Assembly: GCA_914767885.1 (NCBI GenBank)
Contig: CAJZBQ010000054.1
Coordinates: forward strand, 496,001-560,000
Length of the DNA stretch: 64,000 nt
Source of the DNA: Blepharisma stoltei
Lineage: Eukaryota; Ciliophora; Heterotrichea; Heterotrichida; Blepharismidae
Reading direction: 5' to 3'
Made by a program: the position numbers and the translations under genes
The notes under the pieces: generated by a model
The model's input: the letters and a program-made list of their open reading frames with translations, nothing else
The model's database searches: none
Told to the model about the DNA's origin: nothing
Shown here: piece after piece, positions 1 to 12,300 of the stretch
Numbering within the stretch: position 1 is the stretch's first letter
Layout of the letters: every line of letters begins with the position of its first letter

Positions 1-131
1 TAGCACAAGGATTTCAGTGAAATTATGAAATAATGAATAGCATATTGGTAGATAAGCTAATTATTTTAAAATTTTTTTTTCCTCTTCATGGTATATTAAT
101 TTTCGAAATTAATTCAGTTTCGAATATTTAA

Positions 132-1793
132 ATGAGTGAAAAGCCTCCCAAAAAATCTTCAGGAAAAAAAGGTAAATCAGGTAAATCAAGCAAAAGAAGA
201 TCATCTAGAAGTGCAAGCCCAGTTTCAAAGTCACCTAAATCTCCTAGTTCCCCAAAATCTCCTAGTTCTCCTAAGTCGCCAAAATCAAGATCAAGCAGCC
301 CAGACAGTTTAAAGCGGGCTGATTCTCCTAAAGCTCGCTCAATTCCGCAGCCAGATTCTCACTCTCTCTGCCAAACCCACCTTAAGCCTTACAAATTCTA
401 CTCAGAAACATTCGAAAGTCCTATTTGCGAAGACTGTCTCTCCTCTTCTGCTAACAATAGTGTTCATTCAAAAATAATTCCTCTTGAAGAAGCCCATCGT
501 TACCGCCTAGCTTCTGTTTACAACACCTTAAATTCTCATTTATTCAATAAGCGTGACCAATTACTCAATCAAATCCGTAGGGTTGAGTATCGGCTCGAAG
601 AAATAAAAAGAGTCAAAGAAATGATAGAAAGAGACATCAAAAGCGAATTCTCAGCAATGAATGAAAGGCTAAACTCATCATATGGCACCAAAGTAGCAAT
701 TTTACAACATGATATAGCAGAACTTAAAGGAGATTTTGATAGGATTAATAGTATCATTACATCCGTGGAAAGTTCTGGACAAGATATCATAGGGTTTTTG
801 CAACAAGCACCTCATTTAAGAGATGCTATTGAAATATCTGTAGTGAAACCGTTTAGGACTGATATTGATGTGTATCATGAAAGTTTGCCAAGAGAGCTTG
901 CTGAAATTAGGCAAATAATAGAAAAATTCCCAGCATTTAAAGAGCTTGTGGGCTTTAAGGATGAACTTATATGGAAATTAATACATGAAAAAAATATAAG
1001 TGGAGATGCCGATTCAGCAACTCAAAAGGAACTAGCGGAGTGAGCACGGCTTACAGAAAAGTTTTCCCAAGAGCTCGAAAAGTTTAAACTAAATTGTGAA
1101 TACTGCGGAGTTCCTCTGGACGAAGAAACTGTTAACTCCAATTGTGTAAGAAACTCATCATATAGCTCAAAACCACAAGAAAATTCAGCATCTTCTGGAT
1201 ATAATGGTAGTGGTAGGCACTTTTTCTCAAAAAACAAGCCTAAACCTCGTCAAGACCAAATATTTACTCCTCCTTCTCCACCTCCTCAATATTTTACTCA
1301 GAGCCAGCCACCCCCAGAAAGAGACATAGATACTACTATTCGTATAATTGGCCAGATTTCAAGAGAACGAGGGATTTCCCTTGAAAATGCCTTTAGATCT
1401 TGTGATGTTCTAAATTTAGGAGTTATCAGCACTACTGACTTTTATCAAGTTTTATCATCACAATTTGGACTCTCAAGCAACCAAATAAATTCTTTAGTTA
1501 CACAATATGACCTATCCCGAAATGGAAGAATTCAATATACTGAATTAATAAGAGATACACTGGGTGAAATTCCGCCTGCTCTTGATAAACTGAAACTTAA
1601 AGCAGGAAGCTTTTTAGATGCCTGCAGAAAAGCTGATATTTTGACTGAAGGAGTTTTAAAGCAAGATACTTTTAAAGAGATTCTTAGACAGCAAGGACTA
1701 AATCAGGAAGAAATCAGGCAGGTAATTGGGATCAGCGATTTGAACACTCAAGGCTTGGTGCAATATTTAAACTTTTATAATAGAATAAAATAA
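132..1793 (+). CDS. B-box-like zinc finger protein with C-terminal EF-hand-like region
   Basis: The frame runs from ATG 132 to TAA 1791-1793 (553 aa) and reads one TGA (1041-1043) as Trp; stopping there would cut off a well-formed C-terminal half. Residues 1-75 are a low-complexity Ser/Lys/Pro tail with SPKSP-type repeats, a likely phosphorylation target. Around residues 80-125 the spaced Cys/His pattern (CQTH, ICEDC, later His) resembles a B-box. A coiled-coil stretch follows at about 135-205. A CEYC...C cluster lies near 318 and a proline-rich linker near 375-400. The last 130 residues contain DLSRNGRIQYTEL, which looks like one EF-hand calcium loop, with a second weaker helix pair. The role is unknown; a cytoskeletal or signalling scaffold is only a guess. 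Confidence 0.8.
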
Positions 1794-1913
1794 TATCAAA
1801 CTTAAATTGGTTGTAAAAGTAAAATCAACTATCAGCAGCATATTTTTTAAAAAAATTAGCAATTCTTTTAATATAAGAAAGAACTATTCAGCATTTATTT
1901 ATTAATTTCTAAA

Positions 1914-2985
1914 ATGAATGACAAGGTCAGCCAAAACCAAAATCGGCTTCAAAATAGACCAATAAGCTCAAGCCTCTATAAGTCAAGCACAAATAACGAG
2001 GAATGGGACTACAAAAGCTCTCAAAGTGAATTTTTCGCAGTTGATGATGTAAGAGCAATCCAAGAAGCAATCAGAAAGAAACGAAAAGAAATCCTCGATG
2101 CCAAAAAGCGTATTGTGTATGCTGAAGCTCAAATGGTTACAGAAAAACAGAAATCTGAACAATTGGAAACTTTGCTTTGCAACTTGAGAGGAGAGATGAG
2201 AATCATTGAGAGAGGGTCAAATGAAGCACAAGAGGTTGATTTAAGAGAATTTGAAGAAGAAATTAGCAGGAAAAATAAAGAAATCGAAATACTTAATAAA
2301 AGAATTGAAGAAGGAAAAGCTGAATACAGCAAGCTAAAAGGTTCTTTACAAGTTATGTATGAACACTATCAAGAATTTGTGAATGAAAGCCAAAAATGCG
2401 TAAAAGTTTATATAGAAACAAAAGCTTGAAGATGAAAAACGTAAACTGATTGAAAAGGTAAAAGAAAAAGAAGAAAATGAAAAGCTGGAAATGGTGGAAA
2501 AGAAAATAGAATTGTATAGAGAAATGATGAAAACGCCAAAAATTGAGTCGATAAAATACAAAGAAGAATTGGAAAAAAGAGAAAATAAAGTGATGGAACT
2601 TAAAAAAATTTTGGAAGATTTGAGAAGTGAAAATACAAACATATTGGAATTACTAGGGGAAGGCCAAAAGAAGCCATCACAAGAAATAGAAAGTACATCA
2701 CCACTTCAAAGCACATTTTATGGTTTGGCTGATCCATCACAAGATATCAAAAAAACTGAAGAAATTTTACCCAAAAATCCAGCATCCACTTTTGAAAAGA
2801 TTGCAATAAACTCAGAAAATGGTAAGAAAAGCGAGCCAATTATCCAAAGACCTACAAATAAAATAGAAAATGCTCCAATCAAGCTCCCTAGTCGACCTAC
2901 AAAATTTGCAAAACCCATCCCAAAGGCCAAAAATATCAAAGATGAATTAAATGATTTTTTTGAAGAAATAAAGCGAGAACACTAA
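1914..2985 (+). CDS. Coiled-coil protein, function unknown (one 16-nt intron)
   Basis: The frame starts at ATG 1914 and, after removal of the intron 2400-2415, continues without a stop to TAA 2983-2985 (351 aa). Residues from about 45 to 240 are rich in Glu, Lys, Arg and Leu with heptad spacing typical of a long coiled coil; the C-terminus is a basic, proline-containing tail ending in an acidic helix. I do not recognise a family. The short gap to the previous gene (about 120 bp) and the UGA-free frame fit an ordinary expressed gene. Confidence 0.75.
2400..2415 (+). other. 16-nt intron
   Basis: GTAAAAGTTTATATAG lies between codon TGC and AAA. Removing it shifts the reading frame by one base and joins the two halves of the coiled-coil gene; without removal a stop follows within a few codons. 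Confidence 0.85.
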
Positions 2986-3196
2986 GTTTTATATATGGCT
3001 TATTTATCTATTAAAACTAGTAAGCGTTATGCTATATTAAATATCCTTTTAAAGTTCAATCATGTCTAAAAATTACATAAAAGATGTGAAAATTCTTTAA
3101 TTAGGAAGACTAATTTATATAATCTCTATTATTTAATACAAGGTTTAAGAGATGAAGAGGTAGTTATAAGACTTATATATCAAATATAATTAAGAA

Positions 3197-5578
3197 ATGG
3201 CAGGACTTCCAAGAGAAATAATCCTTTGACTCCAAAGTTTAGACTTAAGTTACTCAGTGAAAAATCCAAAACGTGATTTTGCAAATGGTTTCTTAATCGC
3301 AGAAATTTTCGTAAGAGATCAGCCTCCTGAAAGGATTTTTATGCATTCATTTGATAACGGAACTGAAGAGAGAAGAAGACAAACTAATTGGGAGCACCTT
3401 GACCGCTTTTTTAAAAAATATGATATACCTATCACAAAGAAAGATTGGGAACCAGTTATGTACTATGCGCCTAATGCTGCAATTGATCTAATAAAAAAGG
3501 TTTACCAAATTGTCGCAAAAAAGGAGCTCATAACTGCTCCAGCTGTAGAGCAACCCAAGCCTCCTCCATATGCAAGGCCGACAGCTGCTCAGCTTCTCCG
3601 TACAAATGGACTACAAAGAGTTGAGGATAAGAAAACCCAAGAAAAACTCGCTTTAGAAGTCTTAAATCAGCATATCGACAATGTGAGACTAGAAAGAACG
3701 GAGCCAGGGAGGCTTGCTTTACCAAAGCAAACAACTTCAGCTGCAGCCAAAACTCTTGAAGCTACAAAGCCAGAACAAATTGAGCAGAACATAGAGGTTA
3801 GACAAGTCGCTGTTAAAAGCATGGATAAAAATCTTCGTGCAGCAAAAGCACTAGTGTTTAATAAGCCTGATCAGTCTGTAGCAAAAACTCAGCAGGACTC
3901 CTCAAAGCAGAACACTCAGCATGATCTGAATTTGCTATTTAAGCCTGTTTTGGAAATAATGAGCGAAATTTTCTTGGAAATTATGCATCAGCCCCAGTTC
4001 AAAAGTGTAAGAATTATGGATTTCAGAGATGTAGAGCACGGAGAAGACCTCACGAGAGAATTTTATGCGAAGATGGATAAGCTGAATATTGATTTTGTGG
4101 TTGGGTGCTTGGAGAATATTCAAAGAAGAGCTAGCTCGGTAGCTGACGTTCTGATTAAGATGGAGCAAGAATTCGAGCTTTATAGTGAACTGATTTTGAG
4201 TGCTATTGAAAAAATTAAAGCTGATGCTCCCTATTTTAAATTATTTATTGATAGCTTGAACTCAATAGCTGAAACCATGTCTTCTATAGATGAAGGCGTA
4301 ACTGAAGAACTTTTTAATGATTTCTTGATTACTCCTTTAGCAAAACTGTCTCTGAAAAACCCTCATAAATCAGTTGTTCTGGTCAACTTATTAAACAGCT
4401 TTTCCAAAAAAAGCCCAGCCATTAGATATCGCTATTTGTGCAGACTGATGGATATACTGCCAAATTATGCAGAATTAGTCAAAATTATTGCTCCACTGGT
4501 GAAGTTTGACAAAGAATACTATGAAGAGCTTCATACATATTATAAGCATTATGCAATTTTAGCATTATCACACTCTTCTCCTGTAGTAAGGACTGCTGGG
4601 ATAGCTATTTTAGGCTCAATTGGGGACTTGAATCCTGAAATGATACTAGAAGAAGTCCATCAAGTTGAAAGACTCGGCAATGATACATGGTGGGAGGTAA
4701 AAGCACAAATTTTACGACTCTCTGGAATTATGCTTCCTCTAATCCCAAGAGAAAAAACAGAAACTCTATATAGTCTTATCACCTCAATATTTGTCCCATC
4801 AGCTAGTAAAAATATTATCAGAATAGGCTTAATCTATCTAGCTCCTGTGCTGCATACATTTCCAGAGCTTTGTGAGATATACGTTGAATGCTTATTGTCT
4901 CTTTCAAGTGAAGAAAGAGGGAAAATTCTAGATACTGAACAAGTTGTTAGAGGCAGCTGTGTGTTTGGAAGCAGCACACAAAGCTATAAGCTCTCTGGAG
5001 TTCCTTTAAGCTGGAATGCTTTAGGGATTGCATCAAGCTTAGCTAAATCAGTTATATATAGAAATTTAGACAACTTGGAATATGCACATGTAGATGTTCT
5101 TTGGGCTTGCTTATACAAGCCACCAAATCAACATGAATGGATTAACGTATTTGACCAGCTGAAAAATTATATATATGTTGGCTTATGTGACCCAGATATA
5201 AGTGAAGGAGTCATAGCTATTGCAAAGCACTTCTTAACAGCCCCAGGGATTATGACAGAAATCATTAAACGATCCAAAGATACCTTAATAAGGAGCTTAA
5301 ATCTCCTGTTAACCACTGATGTGGATAGGAAGTGTGTAGCTCAAGGATATGGGTTTATAAAATCATTGTACTGGGAATATGAGCTGCCAGAGCTACAGGA
5401 ATTTGTATTTGTAGTGCTCAAAACTTTTGCTGAGAAGTACCCAGTGATTTTTGAGCGATCTGAGCTATTAGAAATTATCAACGAAATAATCAGACATAGA
5501 AGAGGTGATATTTTTGGCGAAGATAAAGGGGAAATTGGCGCATCTTCTAAGAAAGGCTCAGAAAAAGAGATTAAATAA
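3197..5578 (+). CDS. CH-domain protein of the SPEF1/SPATA4 type with long helical C-terminus
   Basis: I place the start at ATG 3197, upstream of the first obvious Met in the stop-to-stop frame, because a TGA just after it reads as the Trp of a calponin-homology motif (residues 1-105: LWLQSLDLSYS, then DFANGFLIAEIF). This is the CH_2 form found in sperm/ciliary proteins SPEF1 and SPATA4, which bind microtubules or axonemes. After a linker of about 120 residues comes a long alpha-helical region (about 220-770) that looks like HEAT/armadillo repeats. At 793 aa it is much longer than animal SPATA4. An axonemal role is inferred from the family. Confidence 0.8.
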
Positions 5579-6103
5579 GTATTTACTTTATGAATTGCTC
5601 AGTCTATGTAAGTAAAACTGTTTGTAGCGGTGTCTAAACCACCTATTTGTTTAAGATATTCACTTCTTACAACTAAAATTCCAACATCTGTTGAAATGGA
5701 AATCCAAATCCCGCTTGCTTTGAGGCAGTAAGATTAAGGTCAAGATTTTACAGAGCAATAATTGTATGCCACTGCCCGCACCACTTCATCTCAGAAAGAG
5801 TGGCCAGCATTGGGGACATATATATTGAGTTCAAATATCGCAAGATCTACCCAAAATTCCTTTTTTGAATTTCAGGAGAAACTCACATAAGGGGTAGCTC
5901 CCTAGGTTAGAATCGCATCTGCCGGTGTCCCAATAGTCTAAGAAATCTGAGATGCAAATCCTATCTAGCCCATCTAGCAGGACATTAAAATTTCGGGAGA
6001 AACGAAACTTGCATTCTGCAAGGTATTCCCAAACCATAGCCTAAGCCAATTGAAATAGGTATTAAGCTTTCAGTATATAGGAATAAGTCTTATATGGATC
6101 GTG
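5579..6103. other. Intergenic stretch between convergent genes, no supported gene
   Basis: The stretch separates the stop of the CH-domain gene from the stop of the minus-strand propeller gene. A minus-strand open stretch (start 6037, running through TGA to about 5655) would encode roughly 125 residues with scattered Cys, but it matches no family I know and has no neighbouring exon support. No IES end or target-site duplication is visible. Confidence 0.4.
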
Positions 6104-7889
6104 CTACAGAGCTCATATTCAGTCAACGACATTTATTTCTTCGAGACAGTAAGGATAACCCATTCCAAATAATCTTTCTCGGGATTCTACAATTAGGCCG
6201 TCAAGATCACATAGATCTATCATTTCTCGAATGTTTCCGTTTTCTCATAGGTAAATCAAACCTCGCTTGTCAACAGAAACTACTAGGCCTTTAGCTGCAG
6301 AAACATTCATTTGGTGGTCTTCAGCTTCGTTTTCACTGACTCCCCCCTTTAAATTGGAACAAAATATAGGTAAAATTTTCCACTTTTTTTGGTAAATAAC
6401 CCCCCTTTAAATTGGAACAAATTTTAATTTTACAATAAAAAAATTATATATAATTTTTATCTAAAAGGTTTTGATATAAGTTAAATGTTTCTTCTTAGCT
6501 AAAATTAAAAATTTAGTTATATCTTGCTCTTTTTTTAAAGAAAAAAGTATAAAGAGCATCTTATTTAAATAAATTTATTATCCTTAATTGCTAAATTTTT
6601 CAAAAAAATTTTTATTTTTTTTGATAAAAATGATATTTTTTATATAAATAATTTTGATATAAATTCGATTACGAATTCTTTATAGAATTTCAAAATTTAC
6701 TTATTTCTTGCTTTATTTTAAAGAATAGAGTATAAATAGCATCTTATTTAAGCAAAATAACACTTTGATCGATAAATTTTCTAAATTTTTTTTTTTTTAA
6801 TTTTTTTTATAAATAAAATAATAATAATTTTTGTGTAAAATAATTTTGATACCAATTAATAGTGGCGTATTAACTAATAATGAAAATTTAGTTATATCTA
6901 GCTTTTTTTTAAAGGATAAAGAGTAAATATCATTTTATTAAACAAATTTATTAATCTAATTCGATAAGTTTTTGAATTTTTTGTTTTACAAAAAATTTTA
7001 TATTGATATTTTATTTAAAAAAAAAAATTAACCCCCCTTTAAATTGGAACAAAATTTTTTGTTCCAATTTAAAGGGGGGGGGAGTGAGATGTTGAGTTTG
7101 GATTAATGCTGGAAAAATAGCTACAATATCTGCTGGATGGACTCCAAGAGTTGAGGTGGATTCGCCTGTAGAAATGTCAATAGACCGTATTTCTCGATAA
7201 TTATGAACGTAAATTATAGACTCCTGAGCTAGATACGCGCACGATAAGTGGCCAAAATTTTTGTCTAAATCCTTAACTTTTTTATGAAACTGTTGGCTGA
7301 TATTCAAAATTTTTAATTCCCTCAGTCCATTTTGGTGTTTTTCAATTCAAAGCAGCTTTTCTCCATTAAAATCCATCGGTGCAGAGTGTTTTGGCAGCAT
7401 CATATCTTGATATTCATGAACTTCAGTCGTCGCCAAGTTATGAACGATCAGTTTGCCTTTGCCTTCTGCTCTCAGGTTTTCAAAAACTTCTCCTTCTTCC
7501 TCAATTATAACGATACAGATTTTTGGCCGAGCCTGAAAAACATGTGTCATGGCACATATCATTGGAGAATGTTCCCTTCCTTGATGGTTCAACTCTTCCA
7601 TATGTCATTCTCCTTTATCGTTTCTATATAGCACTAATACGTACAAGTCTCCTATAGTAGCATATAAGGTGCTTTCTTCACTGAGGTAAACCCCTTTTAC
7701 ACATTCTTCAGTCATTTCTGTCAAAAGAACTTGCTCTTTATTAGAAAGGTTCAAATAGCCAATCTGTCCAAGCGCTGTTCCATAAACCAACTGCGAACCT
7801 GCCATGTCGATGCATAAAATTGGGTCCCCAAAGCGAGTTTCTATTACAAATTCAAGTACTCCTTTATTTGCAGGTGCGATTTTATTCAT
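6104..7889 (-). CDS. Beta-propeller-like protein, function unknown (interrupted by one IES)
   Basis: The gene starts at ATG 7889 and ends at TAG 6104-6106. Two in-frame TGA codons before the IES (one near 7600, one near 7340) and three after it are read as Trp. The IES 6340-7087 must be removed: the joined codons give QHLSENEAED and the total becomes 345 aa with no remainder. The sequence has repeated beta-strand-like blocks (for example LVVSVDKRGLIYLWENG near the end) that resemble a degenerate WD40 propeller. I cannot name an orthologue. Its start is only about 15 bp from the stop of the next minus-strand gene upstream. Confidence 0.75.
6340..7087. mobile_element. MITE-like IES, TTTAAATTGGAAC family (TGA flanks)
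   Basis: Flanked by TGA (6337-6339 and 7085-7087). Ends are CTCCCCCC-TTTAAATTGGAACAAAA and its inverse. A second inward copy of the barcode sits about 50 bp inside the left end, and a compact hairpin of two facing copies forms the right end. The 748-bp body is nearly the same sequence as the IESs at 41687-42439 and, inverted, 44479-45189. Removal restores the minus-strand propeller frame. Confidence 0.9.
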
Positions 7890-7904
7890 CTTTAATATAA
7901 CTGA

Positions 7905-9338
7905 TTAATTATTTAATTCTATTTTCGGCCCTTCTTCATTAGCGAAAAACATATGCAAGTCTTTGTTAGGGATACTTTCTATACTATCTGGAACCCATTC
8001 AGGAGCTGTCGCTGATTTTTGGATCAGCTTATGTCTTACAGCGATTTCAAAATTAAGGCTTTTGTGGAGGTAAAGCTGGTTTTGCAAGTTGTAGCCTTGA
8101 ACTAGGCAGTCTTTTTCTGAAAGCTTTCTGCATTTAAGAAGGTGTTTCATGCAAATCTAAATAAAAATTACTTTAAGTGATAAAGGACATTGCTGTTTAA
8201 TAAGTCTGATTGCGCCTTTTATGAATTTTACAACAACTGATTCTTCATCGTTTTCTAGCTTTAAAGCAGAGGATAAATTTTCTTTTAATTTTTCAATGCT
8301 GTTAGATTTCCCAAAGGTGTTTTCTAAGACTTGGGTTGCCTGATGTAATATATTATTGGTAAGCTGAGGGGCACTGTGATATTTATCAGCTGTTTGCCAT
8401 GGGTTTGTGCTAGTTTTTAGTTCGTTGAGCAGCTTATTTACAGCGTTCTCCGATGGCAGATAATGTGTGGCAATTCCTAAAAGAAAAACATCAGCACCAG
8501 TAATAGTGTCACCAGTTAATGATAAATATAAGCCCAATGGAAATTTCAAAACATTTGCAAAAAAATTCGCTGTGCTCCCATCTTGGCAAGTCCCGAAGGT
8601 ATTTTCTGGAACAGAAAATACAGTAGTAGGAGTAGCAATCCTTATTTTGCAGCTCAATGCTAAACCTGTTCCTGAACCCATTACAGTCCCTTGCATTATA
8701 CATACAGATTTTTGCTGTCTCTTTAAGAAATGGAGAGCTCTGGCTTTATTTTCACAGAATGATGATATAGATCTTGGGTTCAATGAAAGCCATAGCATAT
8801 CGTCACCTATGCTAAATTCATCTTTCTGTCCGCATAGAATAAGAGTGATATCATCGTTTTTCAATTGCAATATTTTTACAAGGCTTTCAACCATTTCAAA
8901 ATTAAGAGCATTAGAGTTGCTTGCTCGGTTTAATGTAAGGATGCTATAATTTTGACCAAGCTCAATATCAATTAAAGGGCTTAGTCCTCGTTCTGTACTG
9001 TTTTCTTTGAAATACCAATGAAAATACCCTTGCCTATGCATAAAATTTGTGAAATTTACATTTTTGCATGACTGCCTGAATTCAGCTGATTGAAGCAGCT
9101 TTAAAAAATGCAAGCAGCGGGGAAATCTTAATAATAGTTACATAATGAATTTCGAGTATTCTGGCTGAGTTCAATAATTAAGGTATTCCAAATATTCAAT
9201 AAACATTGGATCATCAAAATATCCCATGCCCGCTAAATCTAAGTCACTGTTACAATTGAGATAGCCCATATGAGAAAGACATTGTATAAACTCAAGCTCC
9301 ATTTGGAACCTTAAAAACTCAGATTGCTCATCTTGCAT
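7905..9338 (-). CDS. MED31-HIBCH: Fusion protein: Mediator subunit MED31 (SOH1) + 3-hydroxyisobutyryl-CoA hydrolase-like
   Basis: The gene starts at ATG 9338 and ends at 7905, with two 15-nt introns, giving 467 aa. Residues 1-118 match MED31, a small RNA polymerase II Mediator subunit (RFQMELEFIQCL, YLEYLNYW, FPRCLHFLKLLQ, ending HWYF). Without a stop the frame continues into an enoyl-CoA hydratase/isomerase fold (about 120-467) of the HIBCH subfamily of valine breakdown: LTLNRASNSNAL, GSGTGLALSCKIRIATP, PENTFGTCQDG, and the HIBCH-type C-terminus APEWVPDSI. No mitochondrial leader precedes the enzyme. The fusion could be real, or an internal start could make the enzyme separately. The upstream divergent gene begins only 60 bp away. 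Confidence 0.85.
8157..8171 (-). other. 15-nt intron in the MED31-HIBCH gene
   Basis: On the minus strand GTAATTTTTATTTAG. Removal joins SLK to ICMKHLLKCRKL and attaches the typical C-terminal part of HIBCH enzymes; retained, it gives a TAG stop. Confidence 0.9.
9127..9141 (-). other. 15-nt intron in the MED31-HIBCH gene
   Basis: On the minus strand GTAACTATTATTAAG. Removal joins EYSKFI to IFPRCLHFL, exactly the continuous MED31 core; retained, it gives a stop straight after the first exon. Confidence 0.9.
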
Positions 9339-9398
9339 TATTTGTAAATATTTATTTCATTTTTCAAGATAAAGAAATTATGAAGGCATTTATAAAAG

Positions 9399-12300
9399 AT
9401 GTCTGACTCAAATATGACGATGCAGTGCAAAGTAAAAGAGTTCGAAAATATTTCATCATTTATCTGTGTGTGCTCGCTAAATGGATTTTTGAGTTGTAAA
9501 GCTCATTTGATGGAACATATAGAAAATTGTTCAGTTAAGCATAAGTTATATGTTTCATTTCATGAAATCAGATATAAAACTATTTTTGCTAGGAAAGTTT
9601 TTTTATTTATAATGAAATTGGTAAAGAATATTGACAAATCTATAAATACTATCAATCATTATGCTGAACTAATTGCATGGGCTTGGCATCAGCCGAAAAG
9701 AAAAAGCGACGCAGATATCTTAAAGAGCTTAGATTCACAGACTTCAGCTTTTAAGACTCAATTTCGATTTTTGAATCCAAACAAATTCTCTTTTAATCCT
9801 ATCTTGCACAATATAAATAATAAAATCTCCAAACTGCTAGCTAAAACTATTCTTCAAATAAATGACAATTCCTCACTTAATGCCAGCTACATTAACAAAA
9901 TCAACTTTACCAGGAATCAAAAAATATTGAGGAATTTTAAAGATTTGATGACTGAGGATTTGCAAGATAAGTTATTTACTCCCCCCCCCCCCCCCTCCGT
10001 GAGCGAACAAAACCATTAGAAAAATCGCCATTTTTTGACCAAAAACCCACCCTCCGTGAGTGAACAAAAATTTTTTTAATAGAAAAAATTTTAATGGAAA
10101 AAAATTTTGATATATATAAGTGATAATTAGTATAATGAAATCTAGAGCTAATTCTGTTTAATTTTAAACAAAATTGCGTTTTAAAACATAAATTTTGCAA
10201 ATTAAATTAATATTTGCTTCCCAATTTTTGCAAATTAAGATTTTTTTAAATTTCGAAAAAAAAATATTTTTTTATAAAATTTATATATAAATTTTTTTTT
10301 AAAAAAAAAATTAACCCCCCTCCGTGAGCGAACAAAATTTTTTTGTTCGCTCACGGAGGGGGGGGGGGGGGAGTTAGTATTATTTTGCAGTCTAGAGAAA
10401 ATAAAAACCTAAAATATGCAGCCAGCAACGCAATAACTATTTTGAATTACAGCAAATATGAATTTATTAATAAAGATCTGAGGGGAGTTGAAATTGAAGG
10501 CGCTAACCTTTCTGAAGCCCTTATAATAAATTCTAACTTTCAAGGTAGCAATTTGAAGAAGGTTGATTTCTCATTTGCAAACATTTATGACTCAAATTTT
10601 TGTGATTGTGATTTAACAGATGCATGGTTTGGACAGTACCCTCCCATATTAGATAAATTTTCTGAAAATGATACACTTTCATGATGTGGGGATTATTTAG
10701 CATATGCTTATGGCTCCACTGTAGTTTTACATAATATTCACAAGGGAACTGTGTTTAAAGAATTTAAACATAATCAAGATATTAATGCAATTGGATTATC
10801 AAGGGATGGGCGTTTTCTTGCAGCTGCTGATTGGAACTATAAAATCCATCTATGAGATATTGATCTACAAAAAGAGCTCATGGAATTAAAAAGGCACTCA
10901 CAGACTATTAAATCAATTTCATTTTCTCCAAATGGTGAATTCTTTGCAACAGTGGGCAATGATTGTAGATTAAGATTATGAAATATTGCAGATCGCAGGG
11001 CAATTGATACACGAAAACTAAGCTGAGCCTTAACCTCAGTTTCATTTTCTTCTTGCTGTAAATTTTGAAATCATGGCAAAATGATACCTACGAGCGACAA
11101 ACTTTTCCAAAATTTCGGCCGGAAAAAAGCCACTGGGTCGCAGGTGGCAAATATCCGGTCTGGGGTGAGGGCTTGGGCTGACTGGGCATCCCCAACCGCA
11201 GACGAGAACACTGACGGCATAACACCAATCGGGTATATCTGGAGGAGCATTATGCTGCTGTAAATGGCAGATGCAGTTCATCGGACGATCCCCTAATACC
11301 CTGAGCACTACCAGAGGCTAAGAGAGTCTTTGCTGCAATTTTTGGTCCAAGAAGGCTCGGATGAGTCTCCTATAGACTGACGACGTCGCCATTTTTGGTG
11401 ACCCTAAAGTAAAAGAGCGTTGGCTGCTTTAGTGCCTAATACCACATGAAGTGTGAAGCTCAAGCTCAACTGGCTAGAGGCTCAAATAATCCTCGTTTAA
11501 CCTCTCTAACCTAAATCTCTCTCTTGCAGTAAATATATCGCTTTAGGATTTTGGCATTTGTCCACAGTGTTTTCTATAAGGAATATTGAATTAAACAAAT
11601 GTGTATTTTATCACCCAAGTGATGTAATAAATGTGTCCTTTTCCTGCTTTTCAAGATATTTAATTACTTCATGCAATGATTTTATTATCAGGATTTGAGA
11701 TACTGAATGTGGGCAGCTAATAAAATCAATTAAAATTTGAGCTTATAAAGAAAGGCCTTCAGGAAAAAACTTATTTAATCCAAATTCATTGATTAAGTTT
11801 TGAGCAAAATATTGCTTTTCAGAATTCAATGATGCATTTTCAAATGTTTTTCACCGTTGGGGAATAAATTTTTCTCCTGATCAAAAATACGCAGCTGTTC
11901 GAAATACTCAAAAGTCACTTAAAATTTGAGACGCAAAAGCTTTAGTGGATCATCCTTCTTTTTACAAGCAAATCACTTCTATATCTTTTTCTCATGATGA
12001 AAAATATATTGCGCTTACAAATGCTTCGAAATCAATAAAAATACACAATGTAATTGCAAAGAGAAAAGAATTTAAACTTAAAGGCAATCAAGGTATTGCT
12101 AAATTTGTAGCATTTTCAAGACTTGATTATTTTCTTGTTTCGCTATATGTGAATAATTATATAATTTTATGAGATGTAGTCCATCAATTTCCGATAAAAC
12201 AATTTGAAATAGAAGATTGCCAAATTTCTGCTGTTGATGTATCTTTTAATTGCAATTTTATAGGTACTGGGTTTTTAAAAGGCCATATCAAGATATGAAA

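Noticed and set aside
5831-6037. Minus-strand frame of about 125 residues when TGA is Trp
   Set aside because: No family match, odd Cys pattern, and no conserved neighbours or intron support; kept only as a note on the intergenic stretch.
11058-11529. R1 as a spliceosomal intron (GT at 11058, AG at 11529)
   Set aside because: Splicing there would shift the frame; removing one target-site-duplication unit keeps it. All other introns are 15-16 nt.
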